The notes under the pieces are model-generated. The model was not told the origin of the DNA, did no database searches, and saw only the letters and a program-made list of their open reading frames with translations. From an uncultured Planctomycetales bacterium (GTDB lineage: Bacteria; Planctomycetota; Planctomycetia; Pirellulales; S012-138), in NCBI GenBank assembly GCA_937982665.1, contig CALJLD010000227.1, positions 1 through 36,408 of the forward strand: a DNA stretch of 36,408 nt, in the 5' to 3' direction. Made by a program: the position numbers and the translations under genes. Positions 8,628 to 17,071 of the stretch are shown here, piece after piece (within the stretch, counting starts at the first letter, position 1; each line of letters opens with the position of its first letter).

Positions 8628-8776
8628 GCGTCTCCTCCAGGAAAACACCGCAGCGCCTGCCGCGGAGTATTGAGTGCCATGGGCTGGTTTCATCCTCCGC
8701 AGTTTGGCCACTCCCGACGGCGAATTCAAGCCGATGGCCGTTTTGGTCGGCTAGAGCGCAGCCAGCGGTTGCCCGA

Positions 8777-9784
8777 TTATCGTGTTAAGACGATCGCCAG
8801 GATGACCGCAAGCGCGATCACAACCAACAGCAGCACCAGCGAAATGACCAGACGCATTTTTTGCTGCTTGCGGCGATGGACCTGGCCGCGGCGGGCCAGC
8901 AACTCGTTGGTTTCCGTCTTGGGAACGCCTACCGGAGCGCTGGGCACGCTGGGTTGGGCTGGCTTCTTGGCACCCTTCTTGGGAGCGGGAGCCGGCTGCA
9001 CTGGCACTTCCGCCGCCAGTTGGGCGAAGACCTGGTCCGCGCGCTTCCACTCAGGCCAATCCTCTCGCCAAGTCAGAGAATCGCCGGCAATCCGACCCTC
9101 GGCCAACCACTGCCGCATCAGTTCGCCTTTGGCAGGGCCGTATTGCCCTCCGTTGGAGTGGCGAACGTACCAGGCCAATTGCGGCGCTTCGGCGATCGGA
9201 TCGCCGGGTTCGCTGATCAGACTTTTGACCGATGGTTGTTTGCCGCTTGAGCCGTTGTCCTTGGGCAACGCCGGAGGCTTGCCGCCGCGCTTGGTCTTTG
9301 AACTCAGCTTTGTTTGTGTACCGGTTGCGGCTTGCGACGCAGTCTTTCCTGTTGCGGATTGGGAAGTTGGCTTTGAGGATGCGGGCTTTGAAGAGGCTGC
9401 AGGAGCTTTGCCTTTTGACGTTGATGGCCCGGGTGCTTTCCCTTTGGCAGCGGACTTTGAGGTTGCCGGCTTTTCCGCGGACTTCTTGCTGACCGGACTG
9501 GGCGCTTTGGCGGCTGGCTTGTCGCCGGCTTGCGGCGATGATGCTCCCGAAGCTGGCGTCTTCGTCGCGGACGTTTTGGCGGCACCCTCGGCACGAGCCC
9601 CGCCTTGCCTGGCGGGATCTCTCGCGGGATCTTTCGCCGAATCTTTGCCGGCAACTTTATCAGCATCGCTGCTGGCTTTGATCACAAACGCCGTCTTGCA
9701 TTTGGGACAAATGCCGCGCTTGCCCTCAAGCTCGTCCTTGACGACAAGCCGGTGTCCATTGGGGCAAGCGACCTTGATGCCCAT
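8777..9784 (-). CDS. Zinc-ribbon, GYF-like, C-terminally membrane-anchored protein
   Basis: This 335-residue protein has three parts. Residues 1-35 form a zinc ribbon (CPNGH and CPKC, Cys7, Cys26, Cys29). Residues about 36-190 are low-complexity Lys/Ala/Ser/Pro sequence. Around 208-262 is a GYF_2-like domain (WYVRHSNGGQYGPAKGELMR, then GDSLTWREDWPEWKRADQVF). A C-terminal hydrophobic helix (LVISLVLLLVVIALAVILAI) anchors it in the membrane with the rest in the cytoplasm. ATG 9784 is chosen over an in-frame TTG five codons upstream. GYF domains bind proline-rich peptides, so a scaffold or adaptor role is plausible but not shown. Confidence 0.85.
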   Translation of the reverse strand: MGIKVACPNGHRLVVKDELEGKRGICPKCKTAFVIKASSDADKVAGKDSAKDPARDPARQGGARAEGAAKTSATKTPASGASSPQAGDKPAAKAPSPVSKKSAEKPATSKSAAKGKAPGPSTSKGKAPAASSKPASSKPTSQSATGKTASQAATGTQTKLSSKTKRGGKPPALPKDNGSSGKQPSVKSLISEPGDPIAEAPQLAWYVRHSNGGQYGPAKGELMRQWLAEGRIAGDSLTWREDWPEWKRADQVFAQLAAEVPVQPAPAPKKGAKKPAQPSVPSAPVGVPKTETNELLARRGQVHRRKQQKMRLVISLVLLLVVIALAVILAIVLTR

Positions 9785-10019
9785 GCGGCGTTCTTTCAAT
9801 CAGGGACAAAGAAGTGCAATAACATTCCCGAGAAGGAGTCGCTGGCCAGATGTGCAAAATCGAACATGAATCGGCGCAACTCGTTTGCTCGTCTTCTGTT
9901 GATTATACTTGGGGGTTTGGGCATGTGAAGTAACGCAAAGAGGGGGTCTTGGATCGCTTTTTGAGCACAATCACAAGCGTTGGAGTTGGCAATCGCCACT
10001 ATTACAGCCGGGAGAGAGT

Positions 10020-10421
10020 GTGACAGACGCCATTCCTGATGACGCCGTTCCTGATTTCGATTCCGCCCCGGGCGGGTTGCTGCCGGCCATCGCCCAGGAT
10101 GCCGAAAGCGGCGAAGTCCTGATGCTGGCCTACATGAACGCCGAGGCGTTTGCGGAGACTTTGCGGACTGGCAAAGCCGTTTACTTCAGCCGCAGCCGCA
10201 ACAAGCTATGGCGCAAAGGTGAGGAATCCGGCCACGTGCAAGAGGTCCAAGCCATTCGTGTTGATTGCGATGCCGACACGATCTTGCTTCGCGTCAAACA
10301 ATTCGGTGAAGCCGCTTGTCATACGGGCCATCGCAGTTGTTTCCACCGCGAACTCCAAGCTGGGCAATGGACGACGATTGGCCAGCCGGTTTTCGATCCC
10401 AAGGATGTCTACGGCAAGTGA
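10020..10421 (+). CDS. hisI: Phosphoribosyl-AMP cyclohydrolase
   Basis: HisI opens the purine ring of phosphoribosyl-AMP in step three of histidine synthesis. This 133-residue protein has the full signature: VLMLAYMN, YFSRSRNKLWRKGEESGH, VDCDADTIL (metal-binding Cys83, Asp84, Asp86) and ACHTGHRSCFHR (Cys100, Cys107). The length is normal for a stand-alone HisI without the HisE domain. The start is GTG 10020, preceded by GGAG at 10011-10014; an upstream in-frame start at 9909 would add 37 unrelated residues. No other his gene is adjacent, so histidine genes are probably scattered. Confidence 0.95.
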   Translation: MTDAIPDDAVPDFDSAPGGLLPAIAQDAESGEVLMLAYMNAEAFAETLRTGKAVYFSRSRNKLWRKGEESGHVQEVQAIRVDCDADTILLRVKQFGEAACHTGHRSCFHRELQAGQWTTIGQPVFDPKDVYGK

Positions 10422-10627
10422 ATCCCTTCGACGAGTGACCGTGTTTGCAGCGGGAAAGATCTCAACAACAGCACGCAAAGCGGAAATGATGCATTGCTGT
10501 CTTGTTGACCCGTAGCAAGCCGCTTCTAACATTCCGCAGCTAGGAAGCTCGTGACCGCGACCAATCGCGGTTGAACAAATCACGCCAGGATGGCCGCCCG
10601 AAATTGCCTATGGAGTAGAGGGTTGCC

Positions 10628-11677
10628 ATGCGCGCCTTGGCTGGTCATTCCGTTCGAGTTCTTGCCGCGTTGCCGTTGTGCTTTGGCTTGTTGACTGCGC
10701 CTGCTGCAGCCGGAAAACCGCAAGTTGGTTTTGACGTTGGCTATTTGATTGCGTGTCGAGATATCACCCCGCCTGAATTCGCATTGGCCAACCCTGGCGA
10801 AATGCTGCTGGAGGCCGTGTTTGATATTTCCACCTTGATGCAACGCGGCGAAGAAACGGAACTGGCGCAGGTGCTGTATCGTTTGCAAGGCGAAGGCGCG
10901 CTTGCTGTGGTTGATCACTTGCCGCGAACTGAGTTCGCTTCGGAAATCGCCGGGCCAATTCAAATCGAACGTCGCGGGGAAAACTCAGCCAAACTTGGCG
11001 GCGACGCAAACGGCGAGTATCCCGGTATCGCGAATGCGAACGTAAGTCTCTCCGCGGGGTCATCCAGCGCAACAACAATGCGCTATGAGCTGCTTCCGCC
11101 GCAGGAGTTGGTCGCGGCCTCCGGCACAGTCCATCGTGGTCGCGGAGTTTATTTCAAGCTCAAGCCATCGCCGCGGGAAAGTCTGGAAGGCGCCCGACAA
11201 TTTGTTTGCGTGTTTCGCGCGCCTATCAACTGGCGGATGGATTTGGTGCAAGTGGATTGTCGGGCTGAGTGTCCCACGTCGCTCATTTCGCCAACCACGG
11301 AAGACACGCAGATCTGCGGGCAGCAGTCTTTTCAAGTGGGGCTGTATCTTGAGGGGGATGTGCTCGCCCGCCGCACGATGAGCGAGTTCTTGCACGCCCG
11401 GGAGCGACTGTTTGCCGCTGTCCGGGAAAACCGGGAGCGATTGGAAGCCCGACTGTTTGCCAATGATGTGCCCGGCTGGGGGAGACTCCGGGCACTGCTG
11501 GGAACACAGTCGGAAGAACAGATTGTGCGAGAACTTGACCGGCGGCGGCGCGAGCAAACTTTGAGCGCGCTCGCGCTGCCGGCGGATTTTGAATTGCTTG
11601 TCGAGAAGTATTGCGTCGCCGGCAATCTCGTTCGCGAAGCTGCGGCCGAGTGCCGCGTTGCGGTCAACGGGCACTAA
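10628..11677 (+). CDS. Secreted protein of unknown function
   Basis: The product is 349 residues with a signal peptide (VRVLAALPLCFGLLTAPAAA). The mature part begins VGFDVGYLIACRDITPPEFA, with a beta-rich first half and a charged helical second half (ARERLFAAVRENRERLEARL, then REQTLSALALPADFELL). GAGGG sits five bases ahead of ATG 10628. I do not recognise the family. The mature domain holds five cysteines, some of which could form disulfides in the periplasm. It lies about 200 bases after hisI and converges on the PadR-block genes, 27 bases between stops. Confidence 0.7.
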   Translation: MRALAGHSVRVLAALPLCFGLLTAPAAAGKPQVGFDVGYLIACRDITPPEFALANPGEMLLEAVFDISTLMQRGEETELAQVLYRLQGEGALAVVDHLPRTEFASEIAGPIQIERRGENSAKLGGDANGEYPGIANANVSLSAGSSSATTMRYELLPPQELVAASGTVHRGRGVYFKLKPSPRESLEGARQFVCVFRAPINWRMDLVQVDCRAECPTSLISPTTEDTQICGQQSFQVGLYLEGDVLARRTMSEFLHARERLFAAVRENRERLEARLFANDVPGWGRLRALLGTQSEEQIVRELDRRRREQTLSALALPADFELLVEKYCVAGNLVREAAAECRVAVNGH

Positions 11678-11704
11678 CCACAATTGCTGGCTGCGTTTGC
11701 AGAA

Positions 11705-13180
11705 TCATTCACTAACTTCAATGGGCTCGTACCCGATCAACTCAACACGAATGGGCCGCGGCGTGAACTCGCTGATGATCTCGTCTTCGTCCCATTTCTC
11801 ACGCGTGATCGCCGTTTGCAAGGCCTCCTCGTAGCCGTCTGGAAGGATGAGCCGAAGGCGAGTCAGCTGGTTGGGGCGAACTTCGAAGGTGAACGATTCG
11901 AGGTCGGGGACAACGTCCAAGATATCTTCGCTTTCTGTGTGGAACGCTTGTGAGATATCGCTGCTCTTTGACCTAAGTGAGTTTTGGACGCGCTGCGGCA
12001 ATAAGTCCCTGGCTTCACCGTTATATGGATTCACACTTAGGCGGATAGGATCGATCAGGGCATGGATCGTGTATATGTCAGCCGGCACCCACGGGGCTCC
12101 TCCAGCAGCCTGCATTCGGTAAGCAGGTTCGCCGTGGTTTGTTCGTGCTTCTGTAGCGTCACGAGTTTGCCGGACGGCAGCAATGTAATCAACAAATCCA
12201 AGTTGCGGCCACGAAGCAACTCCGGTGCCCAGCGAAGGAGAAATCGGCAAGTCAATGTGGGCGGCAGCTTGCACGCGGCAATTCAAGATGATGGGTAACT
12301 GCTTGGCGCCAACGACAATCTCTTCATCAAACGGACGATTGTATTCGAACACAACTTTGCCCGTTAGATACTGCACATCCAAGTCACAAGTTTGTGTTGG
12401 TCTTTTTTGCCATAACGTGATCGGCGCGCTTTGCACACATACGTTCCGACGAATGACTTTGGGCCACTCGGGGCCGGATCTATTGTGCTGGTACTCGACG
12501 TTTGCATTGCGGTCATCCATCAATGACGCCAGCAGGAAGAACACGCCATCAGGCAGATCGCGAATCTCATAGTTGCCGTTTTCGTCTGTGCGGATTTCGC
12601 GGACTGGCGCATCCATGGACTTGGCATCCCAGACTTCTACTTCCGCGCCCACGGCCGGAACGCTGGGATCGCCAAGGTAAAGCTTCCCGGTGATTTGAGG
12701 GCGATTGTCAACCGGCTGCGCTAATGCGTTGTTGGCGTTATTGTTCGTCAACGTCTGGTTGAGTTCGGCCAGTTGACCGGAGAGCGCGCCCATCTGATCG
12801 GTGAAGCTGGCTTCGATTCGCCAGGCGGAGTAAGCCACGGCGAAGAGCCCAATCACGCAGATGCAGCCGAGAATAATTGCGGCAGAGCGAAACATGATGG
12901 CGTCCCCTTTCTTGATCCACCAACATTGGCGGAGGATGGCGGCCACATCGCCGAAGCGACCAGCCGCGTGTGCTTTGGCTTGTTCTTCGTTCAGACCCTT
13001 AACTCGCGCCGCCGCGGTGGACTCGGCCAGGTGATCAGCCAATTCCGCGGCGATGTCATTGGTGACGTTGTCGTTGTTGGATTGCTGTTCCGGCCCCAGC
13101 GAATTCCCCAACCATGCCGCAGCCTCCGCGGAAGATTCCGCAGAGAGATTGCGCGGTATGTTGGGGTCAGGGTTGGTCAT
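11705..13180 (-). CDS. Tandem paralogue 3: prefix-domain / single-pass membrane / divergent outer domain
   Basis: The product is 491 residues. Residues 37-90 form a helical domain (DIAAELADHLAE, LNEEQAKAHAAGRFGDVAAI) like the cytoplasmic 'prefix' of ADOP-type permeases. One membrane helix follows at about 97-118 (SAAIILGCICVIGLFAVAYS), then a short coil, a carboxypeptidase-regulatory-like beta domain at about 163-221 (KLYLGDPSVPAVGAEVEVWD, DENGNYEIRDLPDG), and roughly 270 residues of unrecognised beta-rich sequence. The C-terminus is FTPRPIRVELIGYEPIEVSE. It is the last gene of a PadR-led block, 59 bases after its neighbour. No permease domain follows, unlike ADOP proteins. Probable role: membrane-anchored binding or sensing protein. 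Confidence 0.85.
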   Translation of the reverse strand: MTNPDPNIPRNLSAESSAEAAAWLGNSLGPEQQSNNDNVTNDIAAELADHLAESTAAARVKGLNEEQAKAHAAGRFGDVAAILRQCWWIKKGDAIMFRSAAIILGCICVIGLFAVAYSAWRIEASFTDQMGALSGQLAELNQTLTNNNANNALAQPVDNRPQITGKLYLGDPSVPAVGAEVEVWDAKSMDAPVREIRTDENGNYEIRDLPDGVFFLLASLMDDRNANVEYQHNRSGPEWPKVIRRNVCVQSAPITLWQKRPTQTCDLDVQYLTGKVVFEYNRPFDEEIVVGAKQLPIILNCRVQAAAHIDLPISPSLGTGVASWPQLGFVDYIAAVRQTRDATEARTNHGEPAYRMQAAGGAPWVPADIYTIHALIDPIRLSVNPYNGEARDLLPQRVQNSLRSKSSDISQAFHTESEDILDVVPDLESFTFEVRPNQLTRLRLILPDGYEEALQTAITREKWDEDEIISEFTPRPIRVELIGYEPIEVSE

Positions 13181-13239
13181 TGATGATGTTGATTCGGTGA
13201 TCAGTCGGCATCTGCTGAAGCTGGTGAGTTGCGACCGAT

Positions 13240-14715
13240 CTAAAGTGGCTCATAGCCGATGAGTTCAATCATTACAGGTTGCAGGGAACACTCTCGCACA
13301 AAAGCTTCCGTGTCGGTTTCCTTGTTCTGCAATGCCGTCGCGACTCGCGATTCGTAGCCTTCGGGAATAACGAGTTGCAGTCGCGTAACCTGATTGGGAC
13401 GGACGACAAACTCAAAGGCTTCTTGGTCAAAGGCAATTGGGCGCCTGTTCCACGTTGGAGCGCCAGATAATCTCTCAAGGTCCGTTAGTGGGCGTGCTTC
13501 GTCGCCGATGTAGTTGCCGTTTGGGAACGAGGGGCCAATCAGCGTTTTTACGGAATACTCGCCTGAGGGCAAAAAACGTTCTTCGGGCGAGATTGCGAAT
13601 TCATATGCGTCGCAGATCAGGAAAGAGTCACTAGCTCCTCGACCTCGACTTCCGTAGCTGACATTCGACTCTTCAGGTTCTCCTGGCAGAACTTCGCCAA
13701 AGTACTTCTCCAGAACGCCGCGCTGGGGCCAGATGGGCGTTCTGGTCTCGGCGGTTTGCCATGCACTTCGTGAAGCGTTGGCAGTGCCCAGAAATGGCAA
13801 CTGCAGGTAGCTCAGGTGGCTAAACTCAAAACCGACCTTGAACGGCCGCCGACTACTCTCGTTGACCAACGGGGAAACCGCGCGATTGAACTCGAGCCGC
13901 ACTCGCCCCGTTTGCAGTTGAACATCGAGATCACATGAGAGCGGCGCGCCATCGGGCCAAACCGTCATCGGCTCGCTTTGCACGTAGAATCTTTTGCGCG
14001 ATTCCGGGCGACGATCACCGCTGGTGCGATATGGGATTATTGAATTCCCGGGACCAACCAGCGGGGCGAAGACGAAGTACTCGCCATCCGACAATGCTCC
14101 CGTCGCATAATGCCCGTTGGAATCCGTTCGCACCTGACGGACCATGGTTTGCGTCTTGGCATTCCAGATTTCAACTTCGGCATTGACGGCAGGCACGCTG
14201 GGATCACCTAAGTACAGTTTGCCTGTGATCTGCTGCTCGGCATGATCCACATCCGCTCTGGACAGGTTGGCCAGCAGCCTTTGCTGGGTTTCATTGAGTT
14301 GACGCAATTCGCCAGAGAGCGTGTCCATCCTGTCCGTGAAGCTAGCCTCAATTTGCCAGGTGGAGTATGCCACGGCAAAGAGCCCAATCACGCAGATGCA
14401 GCCGAGAATAATTGCGGCAGAGCGAAACATGATGGCGTCCCCTTTCTTGATCCACCAACATTGGCGGAGGATGGCGGCCACATCGCCGAAGCATCCGGCC
14501 GCGTGAGCTTTGGCTTGTTCTTCGTTCAGGCCCCGGACTCGCGCCGCCGCGGTGGACTCGGCCAGGTGATCGGCGAGTTCCGCGGCGATGTCATTGGTGA
14601 CGTTGTCGTTGTTCGATTGCTGTTCCGGCCCCAGCGAATTCCTTACCCAGGCGCCAACTTCCGCGGATGATTCCGCAGAGAGATTGCGCGGCAAGTTGGG
14701 GTCGGGGTTGGTCAT
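13240..14715 (-). CDS. Tandem paralogue 2: prefix-domain / single-pass membrane / divergent outer domain
   Basis: The product is 491 residues, the same length as the next gene, and shares with it an almost identical first 120 residues. At DNA level 14379-14492 and 12844-12957 are identical by eye. After the membrane helix the beta domain recurs (KLYLGDPSVPAVNAEVEIWN, DSNGHYATGALSDGEYFVFA) and then the outer part diverges, with its own insertions (SRSAWQTAETRTPIWPQRG). The ending is again conserved (LQPVMIELIGYEPL), as is FEFVVRPNQVTRLQLVIPEG shortly before. Start ATG 14715 is in the same context as paralogue 3. Function unknown beyond the common plan. Confidence 0.85.
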   Translation of the reverse strand: MTNPDPNLPRNLSAESSAEVGAWVRNSLGPEQQSNNDNVTNDIAAELADHLAESTAAARVRGLNEEQAKAHAAGCFGDVAAILRQCWWIKKGDAIMFRSAAIILGCICVIGLFAVAYSTWQIEASFTDRMDTLSGELRQLNETQQRLLANLSRADVDHAEQQITGKLYLGDPSVPAVNAEVEIWNAKTQTMVRQVRTDSNGHYATGALSDGEYFVFAPLVGPGNSIIPYRTSGDRRPESRKRFYVQSEPMTVWPDGAPLSCDLDVQLQTGRVRLEFNRAVSPLVNESSRRPFKVGFEFSHLSYLQLPFLGTANASRSAWQTAETRTPIWPQRGVLEKYFGEVLPGEPEESNVSYGSRGRGASDSFLICDAYEFAISPEERFLPSGEYSVKTLIGPSFPNGNYIGDEARPLTDLERLSGAPTWNRRPIAFDQEAFEFVVRPNQVTRLQLVIPEGYESRVATALQNKETDTEAFVRECSLQPVMIELIGYEPL

Positions 14716-14775
14716 TGATGATGTTGATGATCAGTCGATGTGCCGAATCAGTTGAGTGATGACTCAGGTTGTGCG

Positions 14776-16269
14776 TCAGAGTGGCTCGTAGCCTGCGAGC
14801 TCCAGCGCGAGCGGATACTTCGACATTTCATTCACAATGGCTTCGATGTCAGCGTCAGGTTGATCAATCTTGCCTAGCGCATCGTCAAGTGCCGCGGCGA
14901 AGCCATCGGGCACAACCAACCGCAACCTGGTCAGTTCTCCGTTGCGAATTTCAAACACGGAAGACGCCGCGGGAATCACAGGCCGCGGTTCAGGGTTCTC
15001 GTCGCCCTCGGTTTGAATCGTTGTGCCGAGAGGCGACCGCGCTTCACGAATTTCATTGTCTAACTTGGAGACGCCGCCGTAGAAATACCCGCCCAATATG
15101 TGGAGCTTTTCGAATCGTTCGCTCCTGTCCTCTGGCGGCATGTCGCGAAGTTGCTCAAACGGCACGTTGGGATTCAGCGAGATTGTCAGCAGCAGTTGAT
15201 GGCGACCCGCCGGTAGATTCGCTTCCGCAATGTAAGGAGAAATGCGGGTGAGATTTCCATTCTCAAGCGGCACCGAAGTCGATTGATCGCGCGAATAGCT
15301 TTGCCGGCCTAGATGCGACGACTGAAACGTGCCGTGCAAGGGGAATGCGTCCGGCAGCGTCTTGTCACGATCCCACGGCAACCTTGTCGTGTTGTACCCG
15401 GAGAGAAATTTCCCGTGGAGATGGACTCTGGCCAACCCATCCGCCGCAACACGCGGCAAGTCACCTACAATCTCGACTGCCAGCCCGCCGTTGGGCAACA
15501 GCACGTCCATGTTGCAAATCTCAGTTCCGCTTGCAGTATGCAGCGCGATGGTCTGGCTTTGCGCGGCGTAACGATGGTGGGCGTTCTTGTTGCCGTCAAT
15601 TGTGACGATTTCATTCGTCATGCCTTGCAGCGGCGCAATGACAAAGTAATCGCCGAACGTCAGTGCGCCGGAGCGAAAGCTGCCATCGGCTTCTGAACGG
15701 ACTCGGCGCACGACGGTCATTTCCATCGCGTCCCAAATCTCAACTTCGCCTGAGGCCGCCGGCACACTGGGATCACCCAGGTACAAATGCCCCGCAATCT
15801 CCATCTGCGTGGCTTGAGGTTGTGAGAGGAAACGGGCTCCGGTTTCGTTGAGTTCAGAAAGCTCTTGAGAGAGCGTGCCCATCTGATCGGTGAAGCTGGC
15901 TTCAATTCGCCAGGCGGAGTACGCCACGGTGAACAGGCCGATCACGCAAATGCAGCCAAGAATGATTGCAGCGGAGCGAAACATAATCACTTCCCCTTTC
16001 TTGATCCACCAACATTGGCGGAGGATGGCGGCCACATCGCCAAAGCGATTGGCCGCGTGAGCTTTGGCTTGTTCTTCGTTCAGGCCCCGGACTCGCGCCG
16101 CGGTGGTTGACTCCGCCAGGTGATCGGCCAGTTCCGCGGCGATGTCATTGGTGACGTTGTCGTTGTTTGATTGCAGTCTCGGCCCCAGCGATTTCCTCAT
16201 CCAGGCGGCGGCTTCCGCGGATGATTTCGCAAGAAAGTCTCGCGACAAGTTGGGGTCAGAGTTGGACAT
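14776..16269 (-). CDS. Tandem paralogue 1: prefix-domain / single-pass membrane / divergent outer domain
   Basis: The product is 497 residues, first of the three paralogues after padR. The prefix domain and helix are conserved (NDIAAELADHLAESTTAARV, FRSAAIILGCICVIGLFTVA) with more third-position changes than between paralogues 2 and 3, so it branched earlier or has escaped gene conversion. The beta domain recurs (HLYLGDPSVPAASGEVEIWD). The outer part is the most different (RYAAQSQTIALHTASGTEIC, LPAGRHQLLLTISLNPNVPF), but the closing block FEIRNGELTRLRLVVPDGFA ... ALELAGYEPL is kept. A 160-base spacer separates it from padR. Confidence 0.85.
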   Translation of the reverse strand: MSNSDPNLSRDFLAKSSAEAAAWMRKSLGPRLQSNNDNVTNDIAAELADHLAESTTAARVRGLNEEQAKAHAANRFGDVAAILRQCWWIKKGEVIMFRSAAIILGCICVIGLFTVAYSAWRIEASFTDQMGTLSQELSELNETGARFLSQPQATQMEIAGHLYLGDPSVPAASGEVEIWDAMEMTVVRRVRSEADGSFRSGALTFGDYFVIAPLQGMTNEIVTIDGNKNAHHRYAAQSQTIALHTASGTEICNMDVLLPNGGLAVEIVGDLPRVAADGLARVHLHGKFLSGYNTTRLPWDRDKTLPDAFPLHGTFQSSHLGRQSYSRDQSTSVPLENGNLTRISPYIAEANLPAGRHQLLLTISLNPNVPFEQLRDMPPEDRSERFEKLHILGGYFYGGVSKLDNEIREARSPLGTTIQTEGDENPEPRPVIPAASSVFEIRNGELTRLRLVVPDGFAAALDDALGKIDQPDADIEAIVNEMSKYPLALELAGYEPL

Positions 16270-16429
16270 GACTCACGATTGGAAATACTGGTTGATCCAA
16301 GTTCCTTGGCCGCTTTGCATTCAACCAGGCGGGATGGTTGTAGTTCTGGTTTTGCTTGTTGGTTTTTGTTTTGACCTTGGGGAAAGCCCACGCTTCATGT
16401 GATGCTTGGGCTTAGATGTGTTGACTGGC

Positions 16430-16807
16430 TTATGTTGTGCCTTCCCAAGCGGCTTGGTCTTTGTTGGGCCCAAACATGTGAGCCAGCCCAAGAATGCGGT
16501 TCACGGCGGTGGTGAATTCCTCCCATTCCTCGCGGAGGGCATCACGTTGCTTTCGCCCTGCGGCTGTGAGTTGATAGTGTTTGCGGCGGCGGCCTTCGGG
16601 CGATTCGCCCCAGCGGGCTTTCAAGAGCTTGCGCTTCTCCAGCCTGTGCAACGCCGGGTAAAGCGTGCCTTCTTGGGTGAGCAGGGTTCCCCCGCTTTCC
16701 GCGGCAATCGCTTGAGCGATTTCATACCCATAGGTTTTCCCGCGGGCGATGACTTCCAGGATGACTGGCTCCAGCGCTCCGCGGAGCAGATCAGATTGAA
16801 CGGACAT
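16430..16807 (-). CDS. PadR-family transcriptional regulator
   Basis: The product is 125 residues. It has the PadR winged helix: LLRGALEPVILEVIARG, then YGYEIAQAI, the recognition helix EGTLYPALHRLEKRKLL, and the wing GRRRKHYQLTAAGRKQ, with a short C-terminal dimer helix. ATG 16807 is preceded by AGGA and fits the usual MSVQSDLLRG start of this type; the open frame continues upstream but without family similarity. PadR repressors usually control their own promoter and an adjacent membrane gene. Here the neighbours are three ADOP-prefix-like membrane proteins, and a candidate operator lies about 110-140 bases upstream. Confidence 0.93.
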   Translation of the reverse strand: MSVQSDLLRGALEPVILEVIARGKTYGYEIAQAIAAESGGTLLTQEGTLYPALHRLEKRKLLKARWGESPEGRRRKHYQLTAAGRKQRDALREEWEEFTTAVNRILGLAHMFGPNKDQAAWEGTT

Positions 16808-16916
16808 CGGGAGGTTCCTTTCGCGGCGGTGGCGAGAGAGCACTGATGTTTTGAAGGGCGAAAAGGTGGGGCGTCTTGAGGCGAGCGTTGTTGTGACCAT
16901 GGAACGCGAGAGCGAT

Positions 16917-16945
16917 GATACCTTGTATCGCCAGGTATTATACCT
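16917..16945 (-). promoter_or_regulatory. Candidate padR promoter with two palindromic operator half-sites
   Basis: On the minus strand AGGTATAATACCT (16933-16945) contains a perfect -10 box TATAAT (16935... read as complement of ATTATA at 16937-16942) inside a palindrome with six-base arms. Four bases further downstream lies a second palindrome, GATAC-AAG-GTATC (16917-16929), built from the same GTAT/ATAC elements. The -35 is poor (TTGCAT, complement of 16959-16964). A regulator bound here would block RNA polymerase, as expected for PadR autoregulation. A leader of about 120 bases to ATG 16807 would result. Confidence 0.5.
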
Positions 16946-17071
16946 ATGCAGGCTAGGCATGCAAGCCATTCTCCTGGCGGGGCGCACATAGACGGCGCCG
17001 GGGCTGTGCGTTAGGCTCTTTCGATAGCGCGGCGCGGGAATTTGCGGCCCTTCAACAGACACGGAAGAATC

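Noticed and set aside
7425..9869. 814-codon open frame on the plus strand
   Set aside because: It is antisense to three well-supported minus-strand genes (Tat isomerase, small secreted protein, zinc-ribbon/GYF protein), and its sequence is compositionally odd with no domains.
16384..16413. Hairpin AAGCCCA/TGGGCTT between padR and the first paralogue, as a terminator
   Set aside because: No T run follows it on the minus strand; it could be a processing site, but this cannot be supported.
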